64,000 bases of DNA from UBA5158 sp040389045 (GTDB lineage: Bacteria; Pseudomonadota; Gammaproteobacteria; DSM-16500). Position 1 is the first letter of the stretch. The number at the start of each line of letters is the position of its first letter. The DNA lies in assembly GCA_040389045.1 (NCBI GenBank), contig JAZKAT010000007.1, forward strand, positions 1 to 64,000, given 5' to 3'. A program made the translations under genes and the position numbers. Shown piece by piece: positions 25,878 to 34,282 of the stretch. Under the pieces are notes generated by a model that made no database searches, had not been told where the DNA came from, and was given only the letters and a program-made list of their open reading frames with translations.

Positions 25878-28168
25878 TATGTAGCACCCATCGATATAAA
25901 TTCGCCGTTGCGCCATAACTTAAGCAAATCACTATAATGCCCCGTAAAAACATTCCCTGATTCACCTAAGGGCAAAATATAATAACTATTATTTAAATTA
26001 CCCAGATCGATTATTTGTCGGTAAGTCACGCCTACTATTTGATTGAAGTTTTCGTCAAACGATCCCACATTTACTGTGTAACCATCACCACCATTTGGAA
26101 TTTCACGGTTCCAGATCCATCCCATTAATTTTACTTCTCCAAAAATGGGTTCATTGAATCTGGCATGATGAACATATCCCCAGCGCCAGTTATTTTCATT
26201 CGAACCTAGTTTTAGCGTCACCTTTTTCATTGCAGCTTGCAAAGAGACGCTCATGAATTCGCGGCAATCTTTAAAGCCGGCTTTTTTGCAAAACTCTCCG
26301 TTGGTATTTAATTGACTGTAAATAAATAATGGATTGGTTAAATCAGAAATATCGGCAAAAGGATGGGGTTGTAATTTTTGTAATTCTTGAAACCAAAAAG
26401 CAAAGATAGTAGCAGGTATGCTGGTAATGGAAGTCATCCCGTCCCACGCCTGTAAATAGCTCAACGCATGCTGGCTGGATTTATCTAATGGTTGTGTTTG
26501 CAGAAGTAGTGGACGCAAAGTATTCCAAAGTTCACTTTTTATATCCATTTGCATTTCACGCGCCGCCGCTACATCCATAGGAAAATGAGTTTTCATTAAT
26601 TCGGAAATGCGTTGAATTCTAAATGGCATACCGCGCCATTGATAAGTTAACTGATAGGGAAAATTATCTGAAATTATTTTGTTATTCGCAGAAGCAATAA
26701 ATCCTTCTGGTGGGTTTAGAACATGGGGCATTTGTTCAAAAGGAATAAACTGCTGCCAATTAGATTGGTTCGAGTCTGGTAAAGGATAGCGCCCAGACCA
26801 GCCGCGGATGGGAATACGGCCTGATAAGTAGTAACCTATATTGCCTAGGGTGTCCGCATAAATGAAGTTTTGTGACGGAGTAACAAAATCCTTTAGTGAA
26901 TTCACAAATTCAAGCCAGTTTTGCGCGTAATTTAATTTAATAAAACTTTGTACCGTCGTATCATCGTTGGCTAATCCGGTCCATTTAACCGACATCTTTT
27001 CGAGTCCGTCATTGACATCGAATAAGTGGTTTATAATGGGACTACCGTCATCCGTGACTTCAACCGGGTAAAGAAGGGAATTGGCTTTTTTAATATTAAT
27101 CCTTTCTAATATTATATGAGTTTTAGCAGTGGGAGAAAGCAGATAGACATCTTGCGCGTCAATAGCCGCGTCAGTCATACCCCAGGCAATATGATCATTA
27201 TGCCCAATAACGATAGCTGGCAAGCCAGGCAATGAAGCACCTGTGACGTGTAGATGCGGGGCATTTAATTCAGCTAAATACCAAATGCCTGGAGCGGCTA
27301 ATTCAAGATGGGGATCATTTGCTAATAGTGGGTAACCATTTTTTGTATATTTGCCTGATACCACCCAATTATTTGATCCTTTGCCAGAAATATTTTTTAT
27401 TTTTAAAAAGCGTTTCAGCTGAGCTTCGACCCGCCCGGATTGAATTAATCCATCATTAATTTGTTCAGTACTAGCATGAGATTTTTGTTTAGCTAAATTA
27501 AAATGTGATTGCAGCAAATCCATATCGCTTAATACGGTAGGCGCATTGTCGGGATAAGGTTGATTGATGGCGGCCATTTCGGTTGGATTAAAACGTTTAG
27601 CCAATACATAATTTTTAATTTTATCTTGCCATGAATTTTGTAATTGAAAGGCCAGCATTTTTGCCCAAGCGTATGAGTCAGTAGTTGTCCATAATTCCGG
27701 GCGATGATTTAATAGAATTAGCTGCAAAGGTAATTTGCCTTGCACAATATAGGCATTGATACCGGCGGTATAACTTTTAATGATTGCTTGGGTGGCAGGC
27801 GACAATGCTTCCCAACTTTTTTCTGCACTGCGATAATAGCCCCAGGTCCTGATATATTTATCTTCTAGCAATGTGTCTTTGCCAAAAATTTCGGATAATG
27901 AGCCTTTTACCACATGCCGGTTTAATTCCATTTGCCATAAGCGGTCTTTAGCGTGGATGTAACCTAGCGCATAAAACACATCTAAATCGGCTAGAGTTGA
28001 AGTAATGTGAGGGATGCCATAGCGATCTCTACGTATTGTTACCTTCCCATGCGCAGCATTTAAAACTATTATATTTTCTGGATAACTATCCGTTTTCCAA
28101 AAAAGGTAGGCTGCGCTGCTACCCATGACTAACATTAATGTTCCTAGTATGTAGATTATTCTTTTCAT
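25877..28168 (-). CDS. Penicillin acylase-family N-terminal nucleophile hydrolase
   Basis: This 763-residue protein has an N-terminal hydrophobic segment (about residues 3-23) that would export it or anchor it in the inner membrane facing the periplasm. The alpha-chain region (GKVTIRRDRYGIPHI, LGYIHAKDRLWQMELNR) and the beta-chain start GKGSNNWVV are classic for penicillin/acyl-homoserine-lactone acylases. Self-cleavage before Ser265 would expose the nucleophile. In saframycin and related pathways the N-acyl cap on the assembly intermediates is removed late by a membrane peptidase. A cap-removing penicillin acylase-type enzyme is a sensible equivalent, and would fit activation during export. 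Quorum-signal degradation is another possibility, made less likely by its place in the middle of the operon. Confidence 0.9.
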   Translation of the reverse strand: MKRIIYILGTLMLVMGSSAAYLFWKTDSYPENIIVLNAAHGKVTIRRDRYGIPHITSTLADLDVFYALGYIHAKDRLWQMELNRHVVKGSLSEIFGKDTLLEDKYIRTWGYYRSAEKSWEALSPATQAIIKSYTAGINAYIVQGKLPLQLILLNHRPELWTTTDSYAWAKMLAFQLQNSWQDKIKNYVLAKRFNPTEMAAINQPYPDNAPTVLSDMDLLQSHFNLAKQKSHASTEQINDGLIQSGRVEAQLKRFLKIKNISGKGSNNWVVSGKYTKNGYPLLANDPHLELAAPGIWYLAELNAPHLHVTGASLPGLPAIVIGHNDHIAWGMTDAAIDAQDVYLLSPTAKTHIILERINIKKANSLLYPVEVTDDGSPIINHLFDVNDGLEKMSVKWTGLANDDTTVQSFIKLNYAQNWLEFVNSLKDFVTPSQNFIYADTLGNIGYYLSGRIPIRGWSGRYPLPDSNQSNWQQFIPFEQMPHVLNPPEGFIASANNKIISDNFPYQLTYQWRGMPFRIQRISELMKTHFPMDVAAAREMQMDIKSELWNTLRPLLLQTQPLDKSSQHALSYLQAWDGMTSITSIPATIFAFWFQELQKLQPHPFADISDLTNPLFIYSQLNTNGEFCKKAGFKDCREFMSVSLQAAMKKVTLKLGSNENNWRWGYVHHARFNEPIFGEVKLMGWIWNREIPNGGDGYTVNVGSFDENFNQIVGVTYRQIIDLGNLNNSYYILPLGESGNVFTGHYSDLLKLWRNGEFISMGAT

Positions 28169-28171
28169 TGA

Positions 28172-28831
28172 TTAACACTTAAAAACCAGGGTAATACCGT
28201 CTGCAAATGGCAGCATACTAATTTCAACTCTAGAATCACTTAATAATTTTAGATTGAGAGCACGCAATGCATCTGTTTCAGGATCTGAATATGATTTATC
28301 AGCCACTCGTCCTGACCATAAAGTATTATCAAATACGATTAGTCCGCGCGGCCGCACCAGTTGCAGCGCATATTCATAATATTGGTCGTAATTAACTTTA
28401 TCTGCATCAATAAACACGAAGTCATAACTTTCACCACCTTTTTTCTCTAGCAATTGTTTTAGGGTGTGTCTAGCATCACCTATACATTCTTCGATACGGT
28501 TAGCTATGCCGGATTTTTTCCAGTAAATGCGTGCGGTTTTGAGCCATTCTTCGCTAGAATCACAGGCTGTCAGTACACCATTTTTTGGTAAAGCTGATGC
28601 GATACACAGACTGCTATAACCGGTAAACACGCCAATTTCTAATGCATTCTTTGCGCCAATTAACTTGACTAATAAAGATAAAAACTGGCCTTGTTCGGGC
28701 ATCACTTGCATTTTTCTATCGGGTAAGGTTGCTGTGACTTCGCGCAATTCTCGCCTCACTGCGCTGTCCCGCAGTGAATTATCACGAATATATTGCAAAA
28801 CATTTTGGGTAATCTGGACATGCTCAATCAT
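28172..28831 (-). CDS. Catechol O-methyltransferase, CCoAOMT type (SafC/SfmM3-like)
   Basis: The 219-residue protein has the caffeoyl-CoA/catechol OMT layout: NALEIGVFTGYSSLCIA (SAM motif), FVFIDADKVNYDQYYEYAL and GLIVFDNTLWSGRV, which supply the metal-binding Asp/Asn residues for a divalent cation. I set the start at the ATG at 28831, preceded by GGAG and overlapping the end of the upstream hydroxylase gene; an ATG five codons earlier lacks a ribosome site. In saframycin Mx1, SafC of this family methylates the 4-hydroxyl of catechol-type tyrosine derivatives. The neighbouring SfmD-like hydroxylase would make that catechol, so the two adjacent genes form a coherent hydroxylation-methylation pair for the modified tyrosine building block. 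Confidence 0.9.
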   Translation of the reverse strand: MIEHVQITQNVLQYIRDNSLRDSAVRRELREVTATLPDRKMQVMPEQGQFLSLLVKLIGAKNALEIGVFTGYSSLCIASALPKNGVLTACDSSEEWLKTARIYWKKSGIANRIEECIGDARHTLKQLLEKKGGESYDFVFIDADKVNYDQYYEYALQLVRPRGLIVFDNTLWSGRVADKSYSDPETDALRALNLKLLSDSRVEISMLPFADGITLVFKC

Positions 28832-29840
28832 TTTTTTTATCTCCATTTAAATAGGAAAGTCTGGATTTCTTAAAAAGGGTTAATACTTCAACCGCAGGTT
28901 TGTTAGTTAATAAACTATGTTCTTCCGTACCGACAAATTTCTGGCACACATATTTATGTGCGTCATAAGCTTGTGACATTGCTTCTTTGAATTCACTCAC
29001 TGCACTAGCAATAATAGGATGGGGGTTTTTAAATAAATTATTGGTTTTCTTTAAAGTTTGTTTTATTAAAAATTCGTGATCACGCCAATATAGACCGCTC
29101 AAATTTGGCTTAGCTATAGGCGGCATTAAGGTAGGCCTAACGCCAGCCAAATAGGCTTCATTACTAAAATCGCCCGCAAACTTCAGCGCAATTTTCGCTG
29201 AAAGCATGAGAATTGTGGCTGATTGAAGATATTTTTTTGCGCTGCTATATGCGTCTATTTCTGTTTCCGTATAAAACAAATTTAAATTGACTATCATTGC
29301 CTGGATTACCGTCATAAAAACATAATGTCCATGTACCCAGCGATGATAGGCACGCTGGCTGCTTATTTTGGAATAGGAGAGATTAGCTGGCCGGACAATT
29401 TCCAGTAAGTCCCATTGCAGGTTGTTATCGGAATTTAAATAAAGATTAAATATAGTGAGATAAGCCAAACACACTATTTCCCACTCTTCATCACTCAGTG
29501 ATGACCCGCCAGCATGGTAATCTTTGACTAAATGTAAAAAAGAATTTATAGCGCTTGACAAAAGTACATCCATTGGATCGCCATTAACGCGAATAATATT
29601 GAAGGCTTCATCGTTGTCTTTATTGGGTTGGGATTCGGATGGATCATTGTTTATAACTTCAAAACAATGTAAATAAGAAGTAAATGCATTTTGAATATCC
29701 GCCAGCTGATTTTGCGAGACATTGTTCAAGGATTTTAAGATATCAAATGCTTTAAGGTAAGCACTACTACCTTTGATCTCCGCCAGTGTGGTTGGCAGTT
29801 TCTGCGGTGGTAACAAATAAAGTATATTAGACTCTTGCAT
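28824..29840 (-). CDS. SfmD-like haem tyrosine hydroxylase (TDO superfamily)
   Basis: The 338-residue, mostly helical protein carries an HxnHxxxC pattern (H255 in YWRDHEFL; H295-KYV-C299), the haem-binding motif reported for SfmD and related bacterial tyrosine hydroxylases such as LmbB2. SfmD hydroxylates 3-methyltyrosine to the catechol in saframycin biosynthesis; the ecteinascidin cluster has an equivalent (EtuH). WVHGHYVFMT (168-177) adds further conserved-looking histidines. It is the first gene of the long minus-strand unit, with AGGA seven bases before the ATG. The call rests on this short motif, size and context rather than on a full-length alignment, which I could not make. Confidence 0.72.
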   Translation of the reverse strand: MQESNILYLLPPQKLPTTLAEIKGSSAYLKAFDILKSLNNVSQNQLADIQNAFTSYLHCFEVINNDPSESQPNKDNDEAFNIIRVNGDPMDVLLSSAINSFLHLVKDYHAGGSSLSDEEWEIVCLAYLTIFNLYLNSDNNLQWDLLEIVRPANLSYSKISSQRAYHRWVHGHYVFMTVIQAMIVNLNLFYTETEIDAYSSAKKYLQSATILMLSAKIALKFAGDFSNEAYLAGVRPTLMPPIAKPNLSGLYWRDHEFLIKQTLKKTNNLFKNPHPIIASAVSEFKEAMSQAYDAHKYVCQKFVGTEEHSLLTNKPAVEVLTLFKKSRLSYLNGDKKND

Positions 29841-29892
29841 AAGCTATCCTGATAGTTGCTGTTCATCAGTCTTACTGTGCTGAATGGAGAAG

Positions 29893-29921
29893 AGAATAAT
29901 ATTTAAAAAGGTATTTACCAA
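29893..29921 (-). promoter_or_regulatory. Candidate sigma70 promoter for the long minus-strand unit
   Basis: Read on the minus strand, TTGGTA is followed after 17 bp by TATTCT, each matching four of six consensus bases. It lies about 52 bp before the first gene of the unit, in the 156-bp divergent gap shared with the aldo/keto reductase gene. This is the only well-spaced pair I saw there. The match is weak. Confidence 0.3.
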
Positions 29922-29996
29922 TACGTAGTTTTACCTAGTGAATTTGACTGTGATTTGGTAGATAAGATAGTTATAAATTTTTTTATAGAGGATATT

Positions 29997-31094
29997 ATGA
30001 CTAATCAAATGAAATATTTAACTTTAGGCCGTTCAGGACTGAAGATAAGCCAGTTATGCTTGGGTACCGCTACGTTTGGCGCGGGCAAGGTTGGGACCGA
30101 TGAAATTAAATCTCGGGACATTTTCAAGCGCTATTTAGAGTTGGGTGGTAATAGTTTTGATACTTCAGATAACTATAGTAATGGCGCCAGCGAAAAACTA
30201 TTGGGAAAATTATTAAAAGAGTATGGAAATAGAGATGAATTGATCATTGGCACAAAATATTCATTCAATTATAGCAAGCATAATCCCTGCTCTAGCGGCA
30301 ATGGTCGAAAAAATATCTACATTGCTATTGAAAATTCGTTACGTAATCTGCAAGTGGATTACCTGGATATGTATTGGATGTATTTGTGGGACACTTTAAC
30401 CCCTTGTGAAGAAGTGGTAGCAACGTTTAACGATCTCATCCGCGAAGGTAAAGTGCGTTATTATGGATTATCTAATGTGCCAGCCTGGTATGCTACACGT
30501 GCTTATTCTAGCGCGGAGCTTTCACGTTCGATTGGTCCCATCGCGTTGCAATTAGAATATTCTTTATTAGAGAGAAGTATTGAGCGCGAACATATCCCTG
30601 CAGCCCAAGCGTTGAATATGGGTATAAGCTGCTGGAGCCCCTTAGCCGGAGGCTTCTTAAGCGGTAAATACCAACAACTGAATGGAGAAAAGCTTTCAGG
30701 CGAAGGCCGGCTCGCGGAATTTCAAAAATCGAATAGTTTTGCTGTTCCCCATTTTTCAGAGCGCGAGTGGAATATTGTAAATTATCTCTTAACAGTTGCT
30801 AAGGAAATAGATAAAACGCCGGCACAAATCGCCTTAAATTGGTTATTGGCCCAGGCCTGCGTGACTTGCGTTAATATCGGCGCTACCGATTTAGCCCACT
30901 TGAATGAAAGTGTGGCATCCCTTAATTTTGACTTACCAGACGAAATAAAAAATAAACTGACCCAAGTCAGTAACATACCAGCTTGTTATCCATACAAATT
31001 ATTTGGTAAGCAATACCAGCAGATGTTAAACAATGGTTTTTTAGTTAAAAAATCCCTGCCTGTGCACCATACCGGTATATTAGAGGAAGTTTAA
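29997..31094 (+). CDS. Aldo/keto reductase
   Basis: The protein is a typical AKR TIM barrel: YLTLGRSGLKISQLCLG at the start, the catalytic FDTSDNYSNGASEKLLG (Asp/Tyr), KYSFN with the catalytic Lys, DYLDMYWMYLWD in place of the usual HxHxxD, and YYGLSNVPAW. The His normally found in the strand-4 motif appears as Tyr/Met here. I chose the ATG at 29997 (365 aa) with AGAGGA upstream; an earlier ATG at 29955 lacks a site. It is divergent from the biosynthetic unit, shares its promoter region, and converges on the second hemerythrin-like gene. A role in reducing a keto or aldehyde intermediate of the pathway is plausible but unproven. Confidence 0.9.
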   Translation: MTNQMKYLTLGRSGLKISQLCLGTATFGAGKVGTDEIKSRDIFKRYLELGGNSFDTSDNYSNGASEKLLGKLLKEYGNRDELIIGTKYSFNYSKHNPCSSGNGRKNIYIAIENSLRNLQVDYLDMYWMYLWDTLTPCEEVVATFNDLIREGKVRYYGLSNVPAWYATRAYSSAELSRSIGPIALQLEYSLLERSIEREHIPAAQALNMGISCWSPLAGGFLSGKYQQLNGEKLSGEGRLAEFQKSNSFAVPHFSEREWNIVNYLLTVAKEIDKTPAQIALNWLLAQACVTCVNIGATDLAHLNESVASLNFDLPDEIKNKLTQVSNIPACYPYKLFGKQYQQMLNNGFLVKKSLPVHHTGILEEV

Positions 31095-31100
31095 TAGACT

Positions 31101-31125
31101 AAGAGGAAGCAACTTGCTTCCTCTT
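31101..31125. terminator. Bidirectional hairpin terminator
   Basis: The sequence aagaggaagc-aactt-gcttcctctt forms a perfect 10-bp stem with a 5-nt loop (12 bp if the loop closes further). It sits between the convergent aldo/keto reductase (ends 31094) and hemerythrin-like gene (ends 31136), where a shared terminator is expected. No long T-tract follows, so efficiency is uncertain. Confidence 0.75.
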
Positions 31126-31135
31126 AAGTGTCAGT

Positions 31136-32017
31136 TTATGGTATTCTGCGCGTTGGCGACTGGTCCATTGCCGGTGCGTTGCTTGTCGAAGAAGATTGAC
31201 TAGCGGTGTTCAAGAAGGTCAATTTACTCTGTAAGTTTTTTTTTGAGTCTTTTTCATAAGTGGTTTGAATGGCTTCACCCTCACCTGCTTCCCAAGCATA
31301 TCTTAAGTTTTGGTCAGCTGGTTTTACCGCTTGATAGTCAGTGTCATTAACATTAATGTGTAATAAAGAAATTAATTCGTTACGTTCCTCTTCTTTAATA
31401 TCGCCTTCAATACCTTTCCAGGCTTGAATGAATTTAGTCGGCTGCAAATACTGGATATCCGTTAAAAAAGCCCGTCTATCTTGCGGGTTAAAATGTTGAA
31501 ATAACGCTTTAAACATATGTACCATTTGTTCTGCTGTCATTTCTTCATAGTTCGGAGCATCTATAGTACGCAGCTCTGCATCAGTATAGAGAGCTTGTAA
31601 AGCAGGCATAATGACGGTTTCTTCTTCATGCAGGTGCAAAAGATTTTCGCCTTCAAACCGTCTGACGGCAAGATAAAAGTGATAACCCAGGTTTTCCCGT
31701 TGGTCGGAATCACTGGAACTCTCAATGCTGTCAAGTTGTTTGGTAAGATCACTAAATAATTGATCATGGGACTTATGATCTTCTTCAATGTGCATATGAG
31801 AAACGTCACTGCGGTCTCTTAAGAATTGATGGATACGTTTATCTTCATGCTCGGCGTGACCTTTCATTAAACTAATAATACCATCAAGCTGTTTTTTAAT
31901 ATCGGCAACAACTTTATTGTCGCGAAAATCAGCCTTGCCTACAGTACGTTGATAATCTGACAGCATGTATGTTACTAATTTATGTTCACGGTAAACTCTA
32001 TATCTTGCGGTACTCAT
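31136..32017 (-). CDS. Hemerythrin-like domain protein (paralogue)
   Basis: This 293-residue protein parallels the one at 7037-7873 throughout: YREHKLVTYML at the start, GHAEHEDKRI, EEDHKSHDQLF, LLHLHEEETVIMPAL, then LYTDAELRTID, MVHMFKALF and a similar helical second half. The His/Glu set would support a di-iron centre. I set the start at the ATG at 32017, preceded by AAAGGAGAG; the longer reading frame to 32086 overlaps the FAD monooxygenase and has no ribosome site. The C-terminal 45 residues are Ser/Thr-rich and differ from the paralogue. It follows the FAD monooxygenase gene by about 60 bp and is probably expressed with it. Confidence 0.82.
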   Translation of the reverse strand: MSTARYRVYREHKLVTYMLSDYQRTVGKADFRDNKVVADIKKQLDGIISLMKGHAEHEDKRIHQFLRDRSDVSHMHIEEDHKSHDQLFSDLTKQLDSIESSSDSDQRENLGYHFYLAVRRFEGENLLHLHEEETVIMPALQALYTDAELRTIDAPNYEEMTAEQMVHMFKALFQHFNPQDRRAFLTDIQYLQPTKFIQAWKGIEGDIKEEERNELISLLHINVNDTDYQAVKPADQNLRYAWEAGEGEAIQTTYEKDSKKNLQSKLTFLNTASQSSSTSNAPAMDQSPTRRIP

Positions 32018-32078
32018 ATATCTCTCCTTTAGTCTTTGTGTTGGTATTTTTTTAAATACAAATGATAAATTGCTTAAT

Positions 32079-33554
32079 CTAAACATGATATTTTAACGCT
32101 TTATCTAGATAGGTTAACTGAATTGATTTAGCCGCCCAAGCTATAAAACTATCTGGACGTAGCAAACATAGGTTAACCCCATATTCATTTTTTAAATTTG
32201 GTGCATGTACATAAGTTATTTTTTCCTCCCAATGTGATTTAATATAATTTTCAATTTGTTTGTTATACGAATTACCAATTAAAAAGAATTTATAATTTTT
32301 CATTTTTGCAAATAAATCTTCTCTATGGCCGTTAGTATCTATTAATTCTAAATTAGTAATTTTACTTCCTGTTATATTTTTATTTAGAAATAGCATTTTT
32401 TGTGTTGTAGGATACTTTATAGTTAAACCAGCTAATTCCCGCACGACATAATTCTGCATAAAACTTATATTCAATAATTTGTTAGCCGTCCATTTTAAGA
32501 TTCGACTCAACTTATCCTGCGCGATTTCATACCGATACATAATAATGCTTCTACGCATCGCCTTATAAATTAACGGTCGTCTTTCTGATTCGTATGTATC
32601 TAACAATGCAGTGGCTGCGCCGTTTTTAATAACCGCGGCTAATTTCCAACCCAGATTGAAACCATCTTGAATACTGATTTGTAATCCCTGCCCTCCCGCC
32701 GGTAACTGGGTATGTGCTGCATCCCCAGCTAAAAAGATGCGACCCTTTCTATAGGTTACCGCATGTCTTTGTTGACAGCGAAATCGATTAAGCCACAATG
32801 GGGAATTGATTTCAAAATCACGATTAGAAAGTGCTTTAACACTAGTCTTGAATTCTTTAAGTGTAACCTGTTTGTGGATTGGTACATGCATTCGCTCTTG
32901 ATCTAAGGCCAACACCCGATAAACATCCTGCGTCACCGGAAATATTGCCACCATTCCGCGACGGCTGGTTTTCGCAAAAACATTGGCTTCTGGAGGATTT
33001 TTTAATTTGACATCACCATGCATTAACGAATGTTTGTATTGTATTTTGGTGACAGCAATATCCGCTAGGTTACTTACTTTACCACTTACTCCATCACAAC
33101 CTATTACATAATCAGCTTGTATGTGTTGTAATTGCGATTCGTGCCGGTAGATAATATCTACTTGATTTTTATTTTGATATAAATCAATTAACTCAGCCCC
33201 ATACATTATATTAACACCGCATTGCGCAGCCCATTCCTCAAGTATATGTTCGGTTTTATCTTGTGAAATACTTAACAAATAGGGGAATCTTGTTTTTAAC
33301 CTTCTAAAGGACAACATATTTTTTCCGTCACCCAAGGGTGCGAATTCACACTTTACACCTTGGCGCAAAAAAATCTCTGCAATACCGCGAGTTTCCAATA
33401 ATTCAAGCGTATGGGGGGTCAGACTAAATGCGCGTGATTGATTTGAACGTTCTACTCTTTTTTCCAAAATAAGGCAGTTAACGCCGTTAGCAGATAATTC
33501 GGCTCCAAGGGTTAAACCCGCAGGCCCTGCACCTATTATCACTACTTCGAACAT
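32079..33554 (-). CDS. FAD-dependent aromatic monooxygenase (PHBH family; SfmO2/EtuO/SacJ-like)
   Basis: The 491-residue protein has the three flavin motifs of class A monooxygenases: the N-terminal GAGPAGLTLG with EKR at the end of the second strand, VIGCDGVSGKV (the DG motif), and FLAGDAAHTQLPAGGQGLQISIQD (the GD motif, here split for brevity: FLAGDAAHTQLP then AGGQGLQIS). Enzymes of this group hydroxylate phenols next to existing oxygens. In saframycin and safracin clusters one of them oxidises the phenol rings towards the hydroquinone/quinone. That job fits here. It is separated from the main unit by the aldo/keto reductase and hemerythrin genes, and starts divergently from the F-box gene. 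Confidence 0.9.
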   Translation of the reverse strand: MFEVVIIGAGPAGLTLGAELSANGVNCLILEKRVERSNQSRAFSLTPHTLELLETRGIAEIFLRQGVKCEFAPLGDGKNMLSFRRLKTRFPYLLSISQDKTEHILEEWAAQCGVNIMYGAELIDLYQNKNQVDIIYRHESQLQHIQADYVIGCDGVSGKVSNLADIAVTKIQYKHSLMHGDVKLKNPPEANVFAKTSRRGMVAIFPVTQDVYRVLALDQERMHVPIHKQVTLKEFKTSVKALSNRDFEINSPLWLNRFRCQQRHAVTYRKGRIFLAGDAAHTQLPAGGQGLQISIQDGFNLGWKLAAVIKNGAATALLDTYESERRPLIYKAMRRSIIMYRYEIAQDKLSRILKWTANKLLNISFMQNYVVRELAGLTIKYPTTQKMLFLNKNITGSKITNLELIDTNGHREDLFAKMKNYKFFLIGNSYNKQIENYIKSHWEEKITYVHAPNLKNEYGVNLCLLRPDSFIAWAAKSIQLTYLDKALKYHV

Positions 33555-33700
33555 AATTAAGGAATCCTATTTAAGCATGGATCTTTCTAATGTTCGCCAT
33601 TGTGCTTGGATTATCGTTGCTTTTACATCAGTATTTTTACGTAATGATTAATGAAATTTAACTGTTACTATCTAAGAGTGAATGCACCTGGAGAATATGT

Positions 33701-34249
33701 GTGACTTATTTAGTAGTTATTCCTGACGAATTACAAATTCATATACTTTTACATCTAGATCATCACGATCTTGCCGTATTATTGGTAGTCTGTACGCAGT
33801 TAAATAAGTTGACAGCCAAAAATGATATTTGGATTCCCCAACTTAACAAAGAGTTTTCAACAGTTAATTGGTCCACAACTTTTTTTTATAATAATTCCGC
33901 TAAAGATCAATTTAAAAAATGTGTACAGATGAAGAAGCAACAACAAAAAATTTTAAAAAAGATTTCGACTTTAGAAACCGATGCTCAGCTTGAAACTATT
34001 CATGAGAATGAAAGGCGAAATACCAAAGAAGTCATTCCGCAAGGAATGCATGCTATGAGTGCCTTTGGGATAGTGAATCCTATACTATTAGAATCGTGTT
34101 ACAGGGGATTATTAAGTTTTTTTAATACACATAGAAGACAAAAAAAACTACAAAAACTCTATCATGCTCTGCAAATTGCTAAAAATGAAAGCCAGGGAAT
34201 GAATGGTAATACCTTGCCAGCCGGAAACAAACTAGGTAATTTTACGTAG
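33701..34249 (+). CDS. F-box domain protein (candidate host-directed effector)
   Basis: Residues 6-50 match the F-box consensus: IPDELQIHILLHLDHHDLAV, then LLVVCTQLNKLTAKNDIWIPQL, with the Leu-Pro/Leu spacing and the final W-x-x-L found in eukaryotic F-boxes. Bacterial F-box proteins are known mainly from intracellular or host-associated bacteria, where they recruit the host SCF ubiquitin ligase through Skp1. The remaining ~130 residues are basic and helical, with no substrate-binding repeat I can recognise. Translation probably starts at GTG (33701), with GGAG seven bases upstream. It lies between the biosynthetic cluster and the LuxR-led unit and seems unrelated to either. Confidence 0.72.
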   Translation: MTYLVVIPDELQIHILLHLDHHDLAVLLVVCTQLNKLTAKNDIWIPQLNKEFSTVNWSTTFFYNNSAKDQFKKCVQMKKQQQKILKKISTLETDAQLETIHENERRNTKEVIPQGMHAMSAFGIVNPILLESCYRGLLSFFNTHRRQKKLQKLYHALQIAKNESQGMNGNTLPAGNKLGNFT

Positions 34250-34282
34250 TTCTAATTTGCGCTATTTTTACTATACTACCAC

